A DNA stretch of 64,000 nt from Micropterix aruncella. Taxonomy: Eukaryota; Arthropoda; Insecta; Lepidoptera; Micropterigidae. The notes below the pieces were generated by a model that was given only the letters and a program-made list of their open reading frames with translations, did no database searches and was not told the DNA's origin. Shown here piece by piece: positions 47,015 to 59,745 of the stretch. A program made the position numbers and the translations under genes. The first letter of the stretch is position 1. Each line of letters begins with the position of its first letter. Location of the stretch: the NCBI GenBank assembly GCA_944548615.1, contig OX155980.1, forward strand, positions 186,001-250,000, written 5' to 3'.

Positions 47015-47145
47015 TACTACAAGCCGGTTGTTAGTTCAAAGTCCACCGCTACACCCCCCCCCCCCCTTTAAAGTGTAATAATAATATTATGTGAGGAACG
47101 ACTTTGGTCTGTGAATTCTATGACAGCTCCGTTTGTATTTTATTG
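47015..47145 (+). mobile_element. Endonuclease-LINE 3' UTR, diverged copy
   Basis: Carries GCCGGTTGTTAGTTC..TCCACCG, a C14-type homopolymer, then GACAGCTCCGTTTGTATTTT, the reverse complement of the landmark seen at 27.6 and 39.6 kb. Confidence 0.65.
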
Positions 47146-47697
47146 AATTATATTGAATTATATTAAATAATGATGAGAAGCTTTTCTATAAAATACGTAG
47201 GTGTGTAGATAGTCGCTTTTTAACGAAAATTTAGGCAGTATTTTGTGAAGCAAGCCTCTAGTGTAATACATTAGGCTAACTCAGTAGATATATTTTGTAG
47301 CTTTGTAGCCGGGATACAAATGAACATCCTTTTACGTACGTAGATTAATGTTGCGAAAGGCGGTCTTCGGGGACGCGAAGGACAAGGGGCGAGCCTCAAA
47401 CACTCGAAGGGAGTATGTAAATACAAGTCCTAAGTGGCAGATCCCCGCAAAACAAGAGGTGGAATATATTATAAAAGTGCTGGGTTTGTGCGCTAGTGGA
47501 GAGCGGTTACTGTCGCGATTTTGAGTCGACCTCGCGACTCCGCGCCGAAAGCGACGATTACTAATAGTCGATCATTCGTAGAAACCCGCACTAGAGCCTT
47601 AATTTAGACATGGGTGATAAAGAGAAACATATTGGGGTATTCATTTTATATTATTTTATTTAACTTTATTAAGGAAACAAACATATGAATATAACAA
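47146..47697. other. Stretch without a recognisable gene
   Basis: Moderately GC-rich around 47,340-47,600. No motif was recognised. Confidence 0.35.
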
Positions 47698-48330
47698 AAA
47701 ATACGTGTGGCACTCGGGGACTGCCGCGGTAAAGCTATTGCATAGCATTTTTAACAACTTATGCAATTATAATTATTTATTTATTTTATTTATTTTATTT
47801 TTTCTGATCTATCTGATAACTGCGCTCTATCGGGAAACGTTGAAATTATTCATCATTGAATAATTTCAACGTATCGAATCATTTGCGGCTGCGGAAGCAA
47901 ATGATTCGGAATAAATTTAAACGTCTTCCGATAGAGAGCCGCGCACGAATTTTTTATTCGATAAAGCAAAAAAACCGAATTATTCGAAAAAATTCGTAGA
48001 TAAAAAGATAGATAATTAAATTATCTTTAAAATGAAGCAGGTTTCATAAAAATACGCCAGATAGTATTTGCATAGTAGTCGTTTTGGTGTTCGGTTAGAC
48101 CTAATTTCACAAATTAATTACACTATGTAATATAAACAAAATCTAAAATATTCGAAGCTAAGAATATTAGGACAATGTTCTTGTTTAACATATATTTTTT
48201 TCGAATCATAAGCAGTGCTCGTTTAGACGTAATTATCAGTTTCAAATCATTAATTTTCGTTAAGAAATTTCTCCATTCGGTCGCCGCGCTGGCCTAGGCT
48301 GGCGATAAAAGCTATGCAATAGCTTAAAAA
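47698..48330 (+). mobile_element. ~600-bp palindromic element, copy 2
   Basis: The ends match copies 1, 3 and 4. The internal palindrome is disturbed by an extra, perfect 16-bp hairpin (47,837-47,852 with 47,857-47,872, loop TCAT), which looks like a local inverted duplication within the element. Confidence 0.85.
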
Positions 48331-49423
48331 AACACATAATTAAACGAGCAATATACCGTTATCTCAAAGTGAAACATCAGCAAAAATGTTCTTTTACATA
48401 ATGAACATTTTTATTCGTAAGACTTTTTCTAAGAATTATATTTAAATTAAACAAATAATTGCAAGCTCTGTCACATATCAATAAATCTAAATGCGTACTG
48501 ATAATAAATACAAATAGTCTTTAATATTTAAGTTATAACAGTGCGAGTGTTTAAAATTAAGCAAATAAATCAGATATATAATTTTGACAAAATCTTGCAT
48601 GGTAATTTCGAAATTGTCAATTTTATTAAAATTGGTTCCTTGATACGAAACAAATTATTTCGGTATCTTGGTCGCTTTATTATTACCTCCTAATACATCC
48701 TTGCTAATGCCCTATTTTTTTCTCGCCAGACACACAATTAAAGATTATCTATGGATGTCTATATCACTATATCTATATCACTATCAAATATCTATATCAC
48801 TATATCTATATCACTATTAAAATACTAACATTTTAACTCACAACTCAGGGTTTTCATCTTTTTCTACAAATTATCAACCGTTAGAAAATCGTTTTGGAAA
48901 ACATACCTAATATTTCATTCTGAGAAAGCGGTCCTTCGTTTCCAAATATAACAATAACGCTAACAGTTATTTATAAGTTTTGGTTTATTTAGAGCCAATT
49001 TAAAAGATTGTTTGTTGAAATACGATTAATCGTCTGTGTTTGTGTTATATAATACCGATATAAAATTACTAGTAGTTTTCCCTTCAACATTTATATTAGT
49101 GGAAGGTTACCCGGTGATGCTCGGGTATCCGCTTCCTTTCCCCTCCCCACGTTTCCCCCTTTCCTTCCCCTCCCCCACCCCTCGTAGCCTATGTTACTCA
49201 CATCAGCGACAGGCGAAATCTGATGGATTTCTTAAACCTGTAATTATTAACCGATTTAAAATCCCAATAACTTTAAATCAAATGAAGCCATGAATATATT
49301 TTCAACGCTTCAGTGGCAATCTTATCTATGCGTTTGCAGAGATGATATTTAGGATCGTCCTATCAAACGTAGTGCTATTTACCGAATACTTTCATCAAAT
49401 TGGCTTTGTATAATTTACAACTA
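48331..49423. other. AT-rich spacer
   Basis: Contains short TATCTATATCACTA tandem repeats near 48,765-48,830 and a C-rich patch at about 49,110-49,190 resembling a degraded Helitron 3' end (GGTTACCCGGTGATGCTCGG). No gene. Confidence 0.4.
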
Positions 49424-50030
49424 AAAAATACGTGTGGCACTCGGGGACTGCCGCGGTAAAGCTATTGCATAGCATTTTTAACAACTTATGCAATTATAAT
49501 TATATATTTATTTTATTTATTTTATTTTTTCTGATATCAGATAACTGCGCTCTATCGGAAAACGTTGAAATTATTCCGAATCATTTGCGGCTGCGAAAGC
49601 AAATGATTCGGAATAATTTAAACGTCTTCCGATAGAGCGCCGCGCACGAATTTTTTATTCGATAAAGCAAAAAAAAGGATTATTCGAAAAAATTCGTAGA
49701 TAAAAAGATAGATAATTAAATTATCTTTAAAATGGTGCAGGTTTCATAATAATACGCCAGATAGTATTTGCGTAGTAGTCGTTTTTGTGTTCGGTTAGAC
49801 CTAATTTCACAAATTAATTACACTATGTAATATAAACAAAATCTAAAATATTCAAAGCTACGAATATTAGGAAAATATTCATTTTTAACATATATTTTTT
49901 TCGAATCGTAAGCAGTACTCGTTTAGACGAAATTATCAGTTTAAAATCATTAATTATCGTTAAGAAATTTCTTCATTCGGTCGCCGCGCTGACCTAGGCC
50001 CGCGATAAAAGCTATGCAATAGCTTAAAAA
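49424..50030 (+). mobile_element. ~600-bp palindromic element, copy 3
   Basis: Full copy from AAATACGTGTGGCACTC to AATAGCTTAAAAA with a near-symmetric internal palindrome (about 49,547-49,642). It lies 1.1 kb from copy 2 in the same orientation. Confidence 0.85.
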
Positions 50031-50855
50031 TATGTCGGTTTTTTCATTTTCTACCGTAGCGATTATGAGGAAAAATATCATTTGAATGCGCAACTATTAC
50101 CTCCCCTCGCGCGATGACATAAGAGTAAAAGCGGGTAGAGATCACGTTGAAAGAAACGGCCCGCCGCGCGTATATTTTACACAAGTTCATACTGAAGTAT
50201 TCTGCCGCGCTTTCACGCAGCGTAGGTAAAAAGTAACACTTTAATACTCCTAATCCGAACGGATTAGGGGCGTATTTCAGATTATTTCAGTATTTTTATC
50301 TCGACTGACAGAAATATCTTTAAAACTGAGAGTGCATTTTCGTAGCTAAGCTCTTCAACTCGAAACGATAATCAAAAATTTCCACTTATTTTGACATATA
50401 GAAAGGCGCGGCGTTGAGCAATTTTTCGGAGCGAGATACATTTATTTCAAAGTATACGTAATTAAGAATATAAATTAGATAAATTCGCGGTAACTCCAAT
50501 AATACTAATGATTGGTCGCTCAAAATTCGACATAGTTACCACCTACACGTCCTAATGGTGTGTTATTCAAACTAACTACTCTAAAATAAAAGTTCGCACC
50601 TTTATACACTTTATTGTCGAGACCGAGGGCGAGCGTCTTGCCTTGCAGCATTATCAAACAGCTCACATGTGATTTGAAAGTATTACATTACAAGTTTTAC
50701 CCTGGCTATTCAAAATAAAAATTAAAATAGTTTAAAGAAATTTATAAAATTAAATAAAGACGGAGAGGGGACGAAGGAGACGATGGAAATCTAAGATATT
50801 AACGTATAACGAACAAGTGCTGCTACAAACCTGCTGACTCGCAAGTCGTTATCGA
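50031..50855. other. Stretch without a recognisable gene
   Basis: Mixed composition; no motif recognised. It leads into the CpG-rich island. Confidence 0.35.
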
Positions 50856-50859
50856 AAAA

Positions 50860-51190
50860 GTCGATGCGGAAAGTCGATTCGGGCGATACGGAGAGGCGCG
50901 GCGCCCCGCAGACCGCGTCGCCCAGACGCCCGCGGCGGCGGCGGTCGTCCTCGAGGGACTTCCTCGGCCCGCTCCGAGAGACATCATTATTCTTCATTTT
51001 CTATTACCCGGGCGCAGTGCGGCCTGAGTGGCCGGGCAGGGAGGAGGTGTGCCCACCTACCGCCCGCGCAGGGGAGAAGGCCGGGCGGCCCCTTCCGCGA
51101 CGTCGCCGCGTCGGCGTCGCCGACGGAATACCAATCGTCAAAATGTACGCCCGACCACCTCAGCTCCGCAACCGCCGGATGCCCACTTAC
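50860..51190. other. CpG-rich island, possible exon or promoter
   Basis: A sharp GC- and CpG-rich patch (for example GGCGCGGCGCCCCGC and CGCGGCGGCGGCGG) in AT-rich surroundings, with no repeat copy elsewhere in the window. Frames are open on both strands: minus 50,791-50,997 (SLEDDRRRRGRLGDAVCG..., then ESTFRIDFFDNDLR) and plus 50,864-51,220. I do not recognise either. The minus-strand frame has the more protein-like composition. It could be the 5' exon of a host gene. Confidence 0.4.
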
Positions 51191-53865
51191 CTATTAGGCC
51201 TAAAGAATAGACTGATCTAATAGATACAGTCGACGGCTTGCTCAAAAGACGTAGGGTTGTGAATTCGACGAATCTCTCTGATTGTGCGATTCACTTCTAC
51301 CTAGAGCCAATAAAACTCAATTGCACTAACCACCTGTCACGTATTGCAATCGATTGCTGTTGACGAACATATAATGTGAACTCCAATTACGCATATATCT
51401 AGGCAAAACCTTGATCTCGGCGAATATTATATAATACGAATATTATATAATACGAAATAGAATCCTTTGAGACACTTAAGAGTACCCTCGAGGTAAGGCT
51501 GCGTTGGAGCAGCTAGACGGTGGAATGTCTCGTTCTAAGTCGCCATACTTACCCCACGGTTGAAAGAATGGTTACGTCTCGCCTTCATTTTGTTCTACGA
51601 CCTGACGATGCTCTTCCCGCTAACCCTTTTTTTTAATGTTTTAAACACTAGGCTGGTGTCTTTTCGTGGAACCGGCCTTGTTGATTGGCAACATCTTCTA
51701 GGCGACCATTTGTTGCAAAAATATTCTGGCCACCCATACAAATATTGACCGTGCAGAACGCTACTTAACTTCGGCAACAACCGAGATAACCGGTGTCAAC
51801 TTGGCCTTGAATGCTACCCATCCCTTACCGAAGTGTTTATTTGACCTTATCAAGGGAAGGGTGTTTTCCCTCGATATAATGATTACGATTCTTTATCGCG
51901 TTTGCCATCCTTGTCTGGTCACGCTTAGTCAACTCACCTTCTCGATCATCAATATTTAAAAATGACCATTCGGTAGGGAATGTATACAGTGCGGTCCCCC
52001 AGTGAATAGTCAGAAGTCATTTTAATAGTGATGCGATCAAAAAATGCATCGATTTCCAGTGCAATACACTGACACAATTCAGCTATTATTTTAACCCATG
52101 CAGCGATGAATCAGCTTGATGAAACAATACTTTTACTCGGAATATTTCGGATTGCATCATTTACCGGCCTATATAAACCGGCGAAAAAGCAACCAAACTA
52201 TCATTCCCCGAGTGATCACCTTCCCCCAAGGTTGCGACGGCATACCCGGCACTCTCTCTCACGATTTAGGTCAACGGGTCCGGCTCCTTGGTTTCCTTTT
52301 CTTATCTTTCCCAGTCACGAAGCATCAGTCTGCAATCCCACAGACTCGAGCCGTGCCCAGTACAAGATACTAGGAGCACACATACAATCCTCATCCGTAT
52401 ATCCTCGTAACCGCAGTGGCGCATCAATACACTCGTGACAACATAACCTGTTCGTGAAGCGTTATAACTGGCAATATCAAACTTTCAATCAATACATATC
52501 TTCTACTTCATTCAAAGCCGCCTTTCAATACGGAGATAACTCGTAAGTTGATACCACCACCTCACACCGCACAACTTGGAGCCCAGTGAGGGGTGGTCCC
52601 TCACATGTCGATGAAATCCTATTTAACAAAAGTGTCGTGAAATGGAATTAAATAAACATCAATTCCTAACACGATGTAACCGTCTATTTTACTATAGAGA
52701 TCGAGTCTACCTGAATGGAACACTTTAACAAACGCTTTATAGACACAAACTGACAGCTCCACAGGGGTTCGAACATAGCATCTTGAGTCACAAACTGACA
52801 GATGCTACGAAGTATACTACTATCATACTTAGTAATACATAAATCAGTAGGTTACCATATAGTAAATATTGCAGTAGGTAACAATAACTGTAAAATGGGT
52901 ATTTCAGAGAAATTCATTAGAATACATATTAATTGCTAATAGTTACGTGGTGGAATTTAAAAGAGCACTAAAGAGCAAACGTTGTTTCGAAATAGAACTG
53001 TTACAGTTACCTAAATAATTATAGTATTTTTTCTTACACGGATAATTTATTAATGTAATAATATTTCTCTAGATATAATTTTAGCGATTCGACTCATTTC
53101 TTCGCTAGGAAAGAAGCGCGGTAAATGAATTCATTTTCATAATTTTAGCAGTAAACCGATTATTCACAACAGAGTACAACACCTCTAACAACCTGTCAAA
53201 AAATAAAATTTTGCAGGGGTATAAACGTGAAAAAAGTTGATTCAGGAAGAGAACATTCAAAAGTGAGGTTATGGGACGTAACACGATGAGTACAGTTCGC
53301 CATGGATTACGCTCACCAGACCAAACGGATTACTATATCGAAGCTCAAAATGCCTGCTGCAAAAGTAATCGGTTAAGTTTACTTGTTTGTTACAAAACAA
53401 ATGCCGGGTAGCAAGGCGCCAAATTTCGTATTGAGCGCACGCACGAACTTCAACTGAGATGTTATTTATGTTGTGATAAAATGGCCAATGTTCATTGTCA
53501 CTTTCAGTAATGCCGCTAATTCATCGAAAAATAATCCCGTTATTTAAACACTACGTAGTAAAGTACCTTTCGGGGATACGCGAAATAACCACTTCATCTG
53601 TAAGAACCGAAATATTAAAACAGGAATAATATTCTGTTGCCTTTAAAACTTTACAAAGAATTCGGTTTGGTCACCCAAAACCTTTCCCGGCAAGTAGCCA
53701 AGGACTTTAATAGGAATTTTGAGCGATACACCCCTTTGGGACGGAGGTTGACCTGATTGGTTGGGATAGTCGGCAAAAGAGCGGATCGTGATAATGCAAT
53801 GCTTTAAACACATTGAACATACTGACCGGCGAAAATTCAATGTGATATGTTTACCAAATTTCAAG
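51191..53865. other. Mostly unrecognised sequence
   Basis: About 51,485-51,560 is a minus-strand fragment of the GC-rich repeat (TAGACGGTGGAATGTCTCG). Frames at 51,560-51,748, 52,106-52,438 and 53,643-53,864 (minus) show no motif. Confidence 0.35.
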
Positions 53866-53919
53866 TCTTGAAATCCAATATTTCGAAATTGAAATACGAC
53901 AATTGTGCCGCCTGTTGGA

Positions 53920-54040
53920 ACGATTTCAACTACAAATGATGCCTGAAAGTCCTATTCGACCTCCATCGGATTAGAAGTTTGGGCGATATCGTGGTGGAAT
54001 ACACGCACACACAGACAGACACACAAGAGCGTTCACAATA
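53920..54040. repeat. Dispersed repeat, second copy of the 37.8-kb family
   Basis: ATCGGATTAGAAGTTTGGGC, then ATCGTGGTGGAATACACGCA and CAGACAGACACAC parallel 37,858-37,925. Confidence 0.65.
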
Positions 54041-54080
54041 CTGTAGATCCTATTACATAAGAGTATTAAATATTATATAA

Positions 54081-54682
54081 AAATACGTGTGGCACTCGAG
54101 GACAGCCGCGGTAAAGCTATTGCATAGCATTTTTAACAACTTATGCAATTCTAATTATTTATTTATTTTATTTATTTTATTTTTTCTTATATCAGATAAC
54201 TGCGCTCTATCGGAAAACGTTGAAATTATTCCGAATCATTTGCGGCTGCGGTAGCAAATGATTCGGAATAATTTAAACGTCTTCCGATAGAGCGCCGCGC
54301 ACGAATTTTTTATTCGATAAAGCAAAAAAAACGGATTATTCGAAAATATTCGTAGATAAAAAAATAGATAATTAAATTATCTTTAAAATGGTGCAGGTTT
54401 CATAATAATACGCCAGATAGTATTTGCGTAGTAGTCTTTTTTTTTGTTCGGTTAGACCTAATTTCACAAATTAATTACACTATGTAATATAAACAAAATC
54501 TAAAATATTCTCAACTTAGAATATTAGCAAAATGTTCTTGTTTAACATATATTTTTTTCGAATCGTAAGCAGTACTCGTTTAGACGTAATTATCAGTTTA
54601 AAATCATTAATTTTCGTTAAGAAATTTCTTCATTCGGTCGCCGCCTAGGCCCGCGATAAAAGCTATGCAATAGCTTAAAAAA
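54081..54682 (+). mobile_element. ~600-bp palindromic element, copy 4
   Basis: Same ends as the other copies and the same internal palindrome (about 54,204-54,297). The right part has a small deletion (CGCCGCCTAGGC instead of CGCCGCGCTGGCCTAGGC). Confidence 0.85.
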
Positions 54683-55016
54683 CGTATATTTGTTATTTTA
54701 GTAATTTATAAAATAAGGGGTAGAAATCATTAGAAGTAAATATATGATAACCATAAATGAGGCTTTATACTTATTCTGTTATTTAAAACAATTATTTAAA
54801 TTAAAATATAAAATGTTGTACGCTCAATAAGAAAATTGTATTGCTCATCTTTATATAATAGTAGCTGTGCCCCGCGGTGTCACCCGCATGGTGATGGAAA
54901 ATTGTGATAATGATGATAGAAAGTATTTTATATTTCGTCAATTTTTCGCAGAATAGCAGAGTAATATAAAAACTTTGAAATTAGTAATGACCACAGGAGC
55001 AGCTTGTCATTACTAA
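54683..55016. other. Spacer with Helitron-like fragment
   Basis: GCTGTGCCCCGCGGTGTCAC near 54,866 resembles the 3' region of common insect Helitrons. No intact end. Confidence 0.4.
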
Positions 55017-55758
55017 TCTATACTAATATTATAACGAGGTAAAGTTTGTGAAGTTGTAGGATTTAATCTCTGGATCTACAGAACCGATTTTGAAAATTCT
55101 TTTACCAATAGAAAGCCACGTTGTTTGTGAGTGTCATAGGCTATATTTTAATCCGAAAAATGCAAATACTTTTTCGTGGTAGTCGGATTTCCAAAGTAAG
55201 TCGGAAAAAACGGTCGAAAGAAAACGTTTCTAACTAACGCTGCCTTAACGATGAGAGATATATGGTTAAGTTTTAGGGAAAAGTTGTAGAGCTTGACAAT
55301 ACCTACAAAAAAGTCAGCGACAGCATATATCTAACTTTTATATTTAAGTCACAAAAAGTAGTTTTCCAAATTAAAAAAAATATTTAAATCGTTAGGTCAT
55401 GTTTATTGGTCATATTATCAACCATTATGAATTCTTATCCAAATAAGTAAATTAATCGTCTCAAGCGTTTAAAACAAGACGGCTTACCTTTTACTGCATA
55501 TAATTTCCCTTTAACTGCATAAATAGTTAAAGAGATAATACGCTCACAAATAAGAAACTCACAAGAAGACACTCACAAATAACGGTATTATAGTCAAATT
55601 GGCATGCAAATACATACATACATATGCAGTAAAAATATAACCCTTTTTTTGGCAGTCAGGAAATAAATCATAGCTCTCAGTACTAACCGAACCACACTCA
55701 TAATTTCAACAAAGTTAAAAAGTTTTACCGCCCAACGAAGTGGGCACGGGTCAGCTAG
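55017..55758 (+). mobile_element. Helitron, non-autonomous, complete
   Basis: It starts TCTATACTAATATTATAAC and ends GGGCACGGGTCAGCTAG, with the subterminal hairpin GCCCAACGAAGTGGGC. It has about three minisatellite units near 55,553-55,590 and is the cleanest family member in the window. No coding region, so Rep/helicase must come from elsewhere. Confidence 0.9.
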
Positions 55759-56270
55759 TATAATATATATACGTATACCTTATTTTTGAACGTTGGTTTT
55801 TTGACGTTATAATTGTATAAAACAAACATTAAAAGGTAGAGAGTTTAAAAAAAGAAATCGTAACCAAAACTATTTCGACATCCCTAATAAAAGAAATCGT
55901 CGAATTGCTATGATAGTAGTCTGTGCCTACCGTCCATGACCGATGCAATATTAGGTACCCGACAAAGTGACTTCGGCTCTGTTGAAAGCGGGGGTTCGAC
56001 CCCGATGAAGGGGCAGGATACGCCTATAAAACAAGTTCTGACAAACCGCAGGGAGCGGATGGTCACTATTTTAATTTTATGTAATTCGATTCAGAAAACT
56101 CACCACCGCGAGCTTGCACTATGTCGAAATATTCCTAATAACAGGGAAAGCGCCCGTTTGGATTCATGATGCTGCATCAGCCAATATGATGCTGCATCAG
56201 CCAATAAACAGTTTATTTATATCGTTGAATGTCCAGAATTAAAACTTCACTTTCTATCCCTGGAGATACA
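55759..56270. other. Spacer with a tRNA-like B box
   Basis: GGGGGTTCGACCCCGATG near 55,992 matches the RNA polymerase III B box (GGTTCGANNCC), and GGTACCCGACAAAGTGAC precedes it by about 40 bases. A tRNA-derived SINE head is possible. A direct repeat GATGCTGCATCAGCCAATA lies at about 56,168-56,204. Confidence 0.35.
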
Positions 56271-56279
56271 AGCTGTCGT

Positions 56280-56685
56280 CTACAATGGGCGAACCCGTCA
56301 CCTCAGGGAGTTTTAACGAAATTTCATCGTTCTGTCTTCCGTGAGGTGAGCGCAGAAGACAACACAAAACCAGTCCACCTTAAGGCTCTCCGCCATGCCC
56401 GCGAGATATCCAGGTATGCTACCCAGCGGGCCGACACTCGCGCCCTTACTAACAGTTGCAACCAGATCACTCTCGCGACCACGACCTCGCAACCAGTCGT
56501 GGTTGCGAGGTCGTGGTCGCTGGCGCTGTCCTCTCCCTTACGTAGCGGTGAAACGGTGTCTACCGAATCTATCGCGGACCACGGCATCATTTGTCTGGCT
56601 CTTCACCCGGAATCGGGTAACCGATGATCGTTTCAAGAGCAGTCGCCGTAAGGTGAACGACTACTCCCGATCTATAGGAGACATA
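56280..56685 (+). repeat. GC-rich ~650-bp repeat, unit D (partial)
   Basis: GGGCGAACCCGTCACCTCAG to CAGTCGCCGTAAGGTGAAC, followed immediately by unit E. Its middle contains a perfect 21-bp hairpin absent from the other units. Confidence 0.7.
56475..56520. repeat. Perfect 21-bp hairpin, 4-nt loop
   Basis: The arms are 56,475-56,495 and 56,500-56,520, loop GTCG. Sister units read ATTGGTT(A/C)CGAGTTCGAG here with no symmetry. Confidence 0.92.
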
Positions 56686-56689
56686 TTGA

Positions 56690-57350
56690 GATGTCAACCA
56701 CAACGGGCGAACCCGTCACCGCAGGACGTTTTAACGTTTCATCGTTCTATCGACCGTGCAGTGAGCGTAGAAGACTTTGGACATTACGAATCCGACGTCT
56801 AGCTACGCCACAACCCGCAAGAGACCAACGCCTTTACCGCGAGATAGCCAGTAATGTTACCTGGCGGGCCGACACTCGCGCCCTTGCTTCCAATTGTGAC
56901 CAGATTTCTCCGGTCTCTCGATTGGTTCCGAGTTCGAGGTCGCTTGCGCGGTCCTCTCCCTTACGAAGCGGTGAAACGGTGTGCACCGAATCTATCGCGG
57001 ACCAAGGCGCCCGACTCTGAACCGGGATCGGATGGCCAATGGTCATTTCAAGAGCAGTCGCCGTAAGGTAGGCAACCACCCCCGCTCTATAGGAAACAAT
57101 ACAGTTCCCAGACTCCCCCGACTGTTAGTCGGAGAGCACAATCGATTGGCTTGCGCCGCTCGGTGCGCAGACCGTCCAGGAGCGCCAGAGGTTTGATTCC
57201 CAGGGGAGACTGGTTGACCCAGTGTCCTACCCAGGTTCGCACCCCATGCGTGGAGGCCATCGGATGGGTGTTGACCCGTGAGTGTGACCGACCCTGAACA
57301 CATGGGTCATCGTGGCCACCTCATCATGGGCCCGTTAGCTCCCCTCTATA
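56690..57350 (+). repeat. GC-rich ~650-bp repeat, unit E
   Basis: Head-to-tail with unit D. It starts CAACGGGCGAACCCGTCACC and runs through CACAATCGATTGGCTTGCGC to GGGTGTTGACCCGTGAGTG. A partial unit (about 57,350-57,500) follows. Confidence 0.7.
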
Positions 57351-57480
57351 GGAGACAGTACTGTTTCCAGATTCCCCCGACTGTTAGTCAGTATGCACAA
57401 TCAATTGCCTGACGCCGCAGAGTCCGCAAACCATCCAGGAGCGCCATATTGACTCCTGGGGGAAACTAGCCTTCAGGCCA

Positions 57481-57525
57481 GAGTCCTGCCCGGGCTCGCA
57501 CTTCATGCGAGCCCGGGCAGGACTC
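57481..57525. repeat. Perfect 20-bp hairpin, 5-nt loop
   Basis: The arms are 57,481-57,500 and 57,506-57,525, loop CTTCA. It sits exactly where the GC-rich unit stops and AT-rich DNA resumes. Confidence 0.92.
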
Positions 57526-59190
57526 GAAATTTAATTATTGTAATTATAATTATTTTTATTACATTTTTTAATAAAATATTTGTGTTTAATGTATTTTTTC
57601 CTTATAGATGAATGTACATTTCCCGACTTACTAAATCAGTCCTTTCATTTGACACTAAAAGCAAAATATTTATGTTAACTTGTTGACATTTGGATATTTA
57701 CTTACTTAGTTTGATATTTGGACATTAAATGTATGACACTCGGTATGACAACGATTCCAACAATACCTCACACTTCTAAATCGATTAAAACGTTTAGAAG
57801 TTATTATGCTTAAATAAAGAAACGGAAAACATACATAGATGGACGCTTAACATATCACACTCCTTTTTTGTAGGCCAGTCGTTTAAAATGGACGGGCAAT
57901 CCGCGAATTCCAATTCTATTAATGTGTATATCCGTATACATTACTCTTGGGCCTAACGATTTCGAAATTGTAGCTAATATTGTTTTAGTTTTTTTAACAA
58001 CTGGCAATTGGTCTATTTCACAAATCTCATAATTTGGGGTCGACTGTATCTTGTGATACCTGTGAATTTGCTTAGGTGCATTAAGATCGAAGCAGACAGA
58101 CAGAGTGGACTTTAACATGCATCTGGATATGGGTCATATTCGATATGTTTAGATGAGTTTTGAGCATATATGGTCAATAGGTTTGTATTGTGGAAGTCCG
58201 TGTTAACGAGTCAGTAGTCCGTGCTAAACGAGCCGTCATTCTTGACAGGATTCAGGTTTTTTTTTCGGAGACGCTTAGAGACAGTCGGAGTCTCTGAAAT
58301 GCAGGTGGTCCATCTCCGATTGTGCGGATTTCCGAGTCGCACGCCTGGCGCCCAAACCTGATTTCAGCGAGTCGCTATTATCCATTCCTTTTACACATTT
58401 CTGACGTGACATAACGAAAACAGCACCTCTATCTGATCTTCATCTAAAATTCATGCACTCGGAACACGTATCAGTTGGTAACGCGTTTACCGGCGACTCA
58501 GCCGCTCCGATTATGGATAGCACTTTCATTTCAATAACCGACGATCGTTGTTATCTCTGTTTTTAGTAAATAATAGTTCATTTTATGGGTATCTAACGGG
58601 TCCGTGCACCTTGGGCCTGATAGCCTGTTTGTTATTATGGATCGGTTTAACTCTGTGATGTATCGCCTTATACGCCGTGTATAAGGGGATCTGAATAATA
58701 ATTACGCGTTGTCGAGGGAGAGCACATTTTATTCCTCTTCCGGTTCTGACATGACACCCTCTCCATTTCTTACATTATTTTCTGGCCCAGTCTAAACTGT
58801 CCCACATTTCGGGCCCAGTGTAATCTGTCCAAAACACCACAAACTCACAAACCGTAACCTCGAAGAGTAGTAACCGAGAAAAGACTCTGTGAACCCTGTC
58901 ACGATTGGGCCGCGGACAGGTGGGATCGATTGTTTTAATCTTTATGAACACCTAGGGCAATACTAGGGGGCAATACTAGGAGGTTAGCGCATCTCGCGGT
59001 GATTGACAATCATTGTGCACTCCAGCAAATAACCAGAGGGAGACTGAAATCGTACCTTTCCTAAGCAGCAAGGGATATTTGATCTGATGTCAGCTTCCTT
59101 TGAAACGATTCGTTGGGTACCCGATCCCTTATAATATTGACGTGCAAATGAGTCACCGTGGGGAAATAATACGAACTGAACCACCGCTAA
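57526..59190. other. Stretch without a recognisable gene
   Basis: AT-rich, then mixed. The minus-strand frames at 57,855-58,118 and 58,984-59,211 are unrecognised. Confidence 0.35.
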
Positions 59191-59194
59191 CATT

Positions 59195-59465
59195 AGGTAG
59201 AGGTCGCGCAAGCGACTTCGGACCCGTAACCAGACAGGAGGACGGAGAAATCAGACCAAATATGGTAGTGAAGGCGTGAGGCTACCTGCTAGTCGCACAT
59301 CCCAGTGCCATGCGGGAAAACGTTGAACTCTCACGGCCAAGTTAGCGTAGCTAGATGGTGGACTGTTTTGTCCCTAAGTCTCTACGTTCACTCCAGGTTG
59401 ACAGAACGATCAATATCGTTATACGTTCCTGGGGTGACGGGTTTACCCGTTGTAGGGGACAACTT
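59195..59465 (-). repeat. GC-rich repeat, minus-strand fragment
   Basis: The reverse complement shows GTTCTGTCAACCTGGAGTGA and GTAGAGACTTAGGGACAAAA, corresponding to the TTCTATC..GTGAGCGTAGAAGACTT block of units C and E. Another fragment lies at about 61,760-61,905 (minus). Confidence 0.55.
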
Positions 59466-59639
59466 TTCTGGTGATACCTAATAAGAAATAATAAAGGAAA
59501 CTGGGAACGCTGCATAGTTTTCAAACCAAAGCATAGCAACGGAATTATATTATTGGGACGTATCTGTATGTCAGCTGTATATTATTGACTATTTTCCAGT
59601 TTTTTCAATTCCGCCACTGATTTCTGAGACAGTTTCAAA

Positions 59640-59745
59640 TTTAAATTAAAATTTATTTATATATTTTCAATTTACATTTTACAATTTTTAATAGTCAAGA
59701 CCTAACTAGGCAGCCGCCTGTTCCAAGGTAGACAATTTATTTTCA
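59640..59745 (+). repeat. CTAACTAGGC-family retroposon end
   Basis: GACCTAACTAGGCAGCCGCC and TGTTCCAAGGTAGAC match the family seen at 1860, 23,155 and 31,500. Confidence 0.6.
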
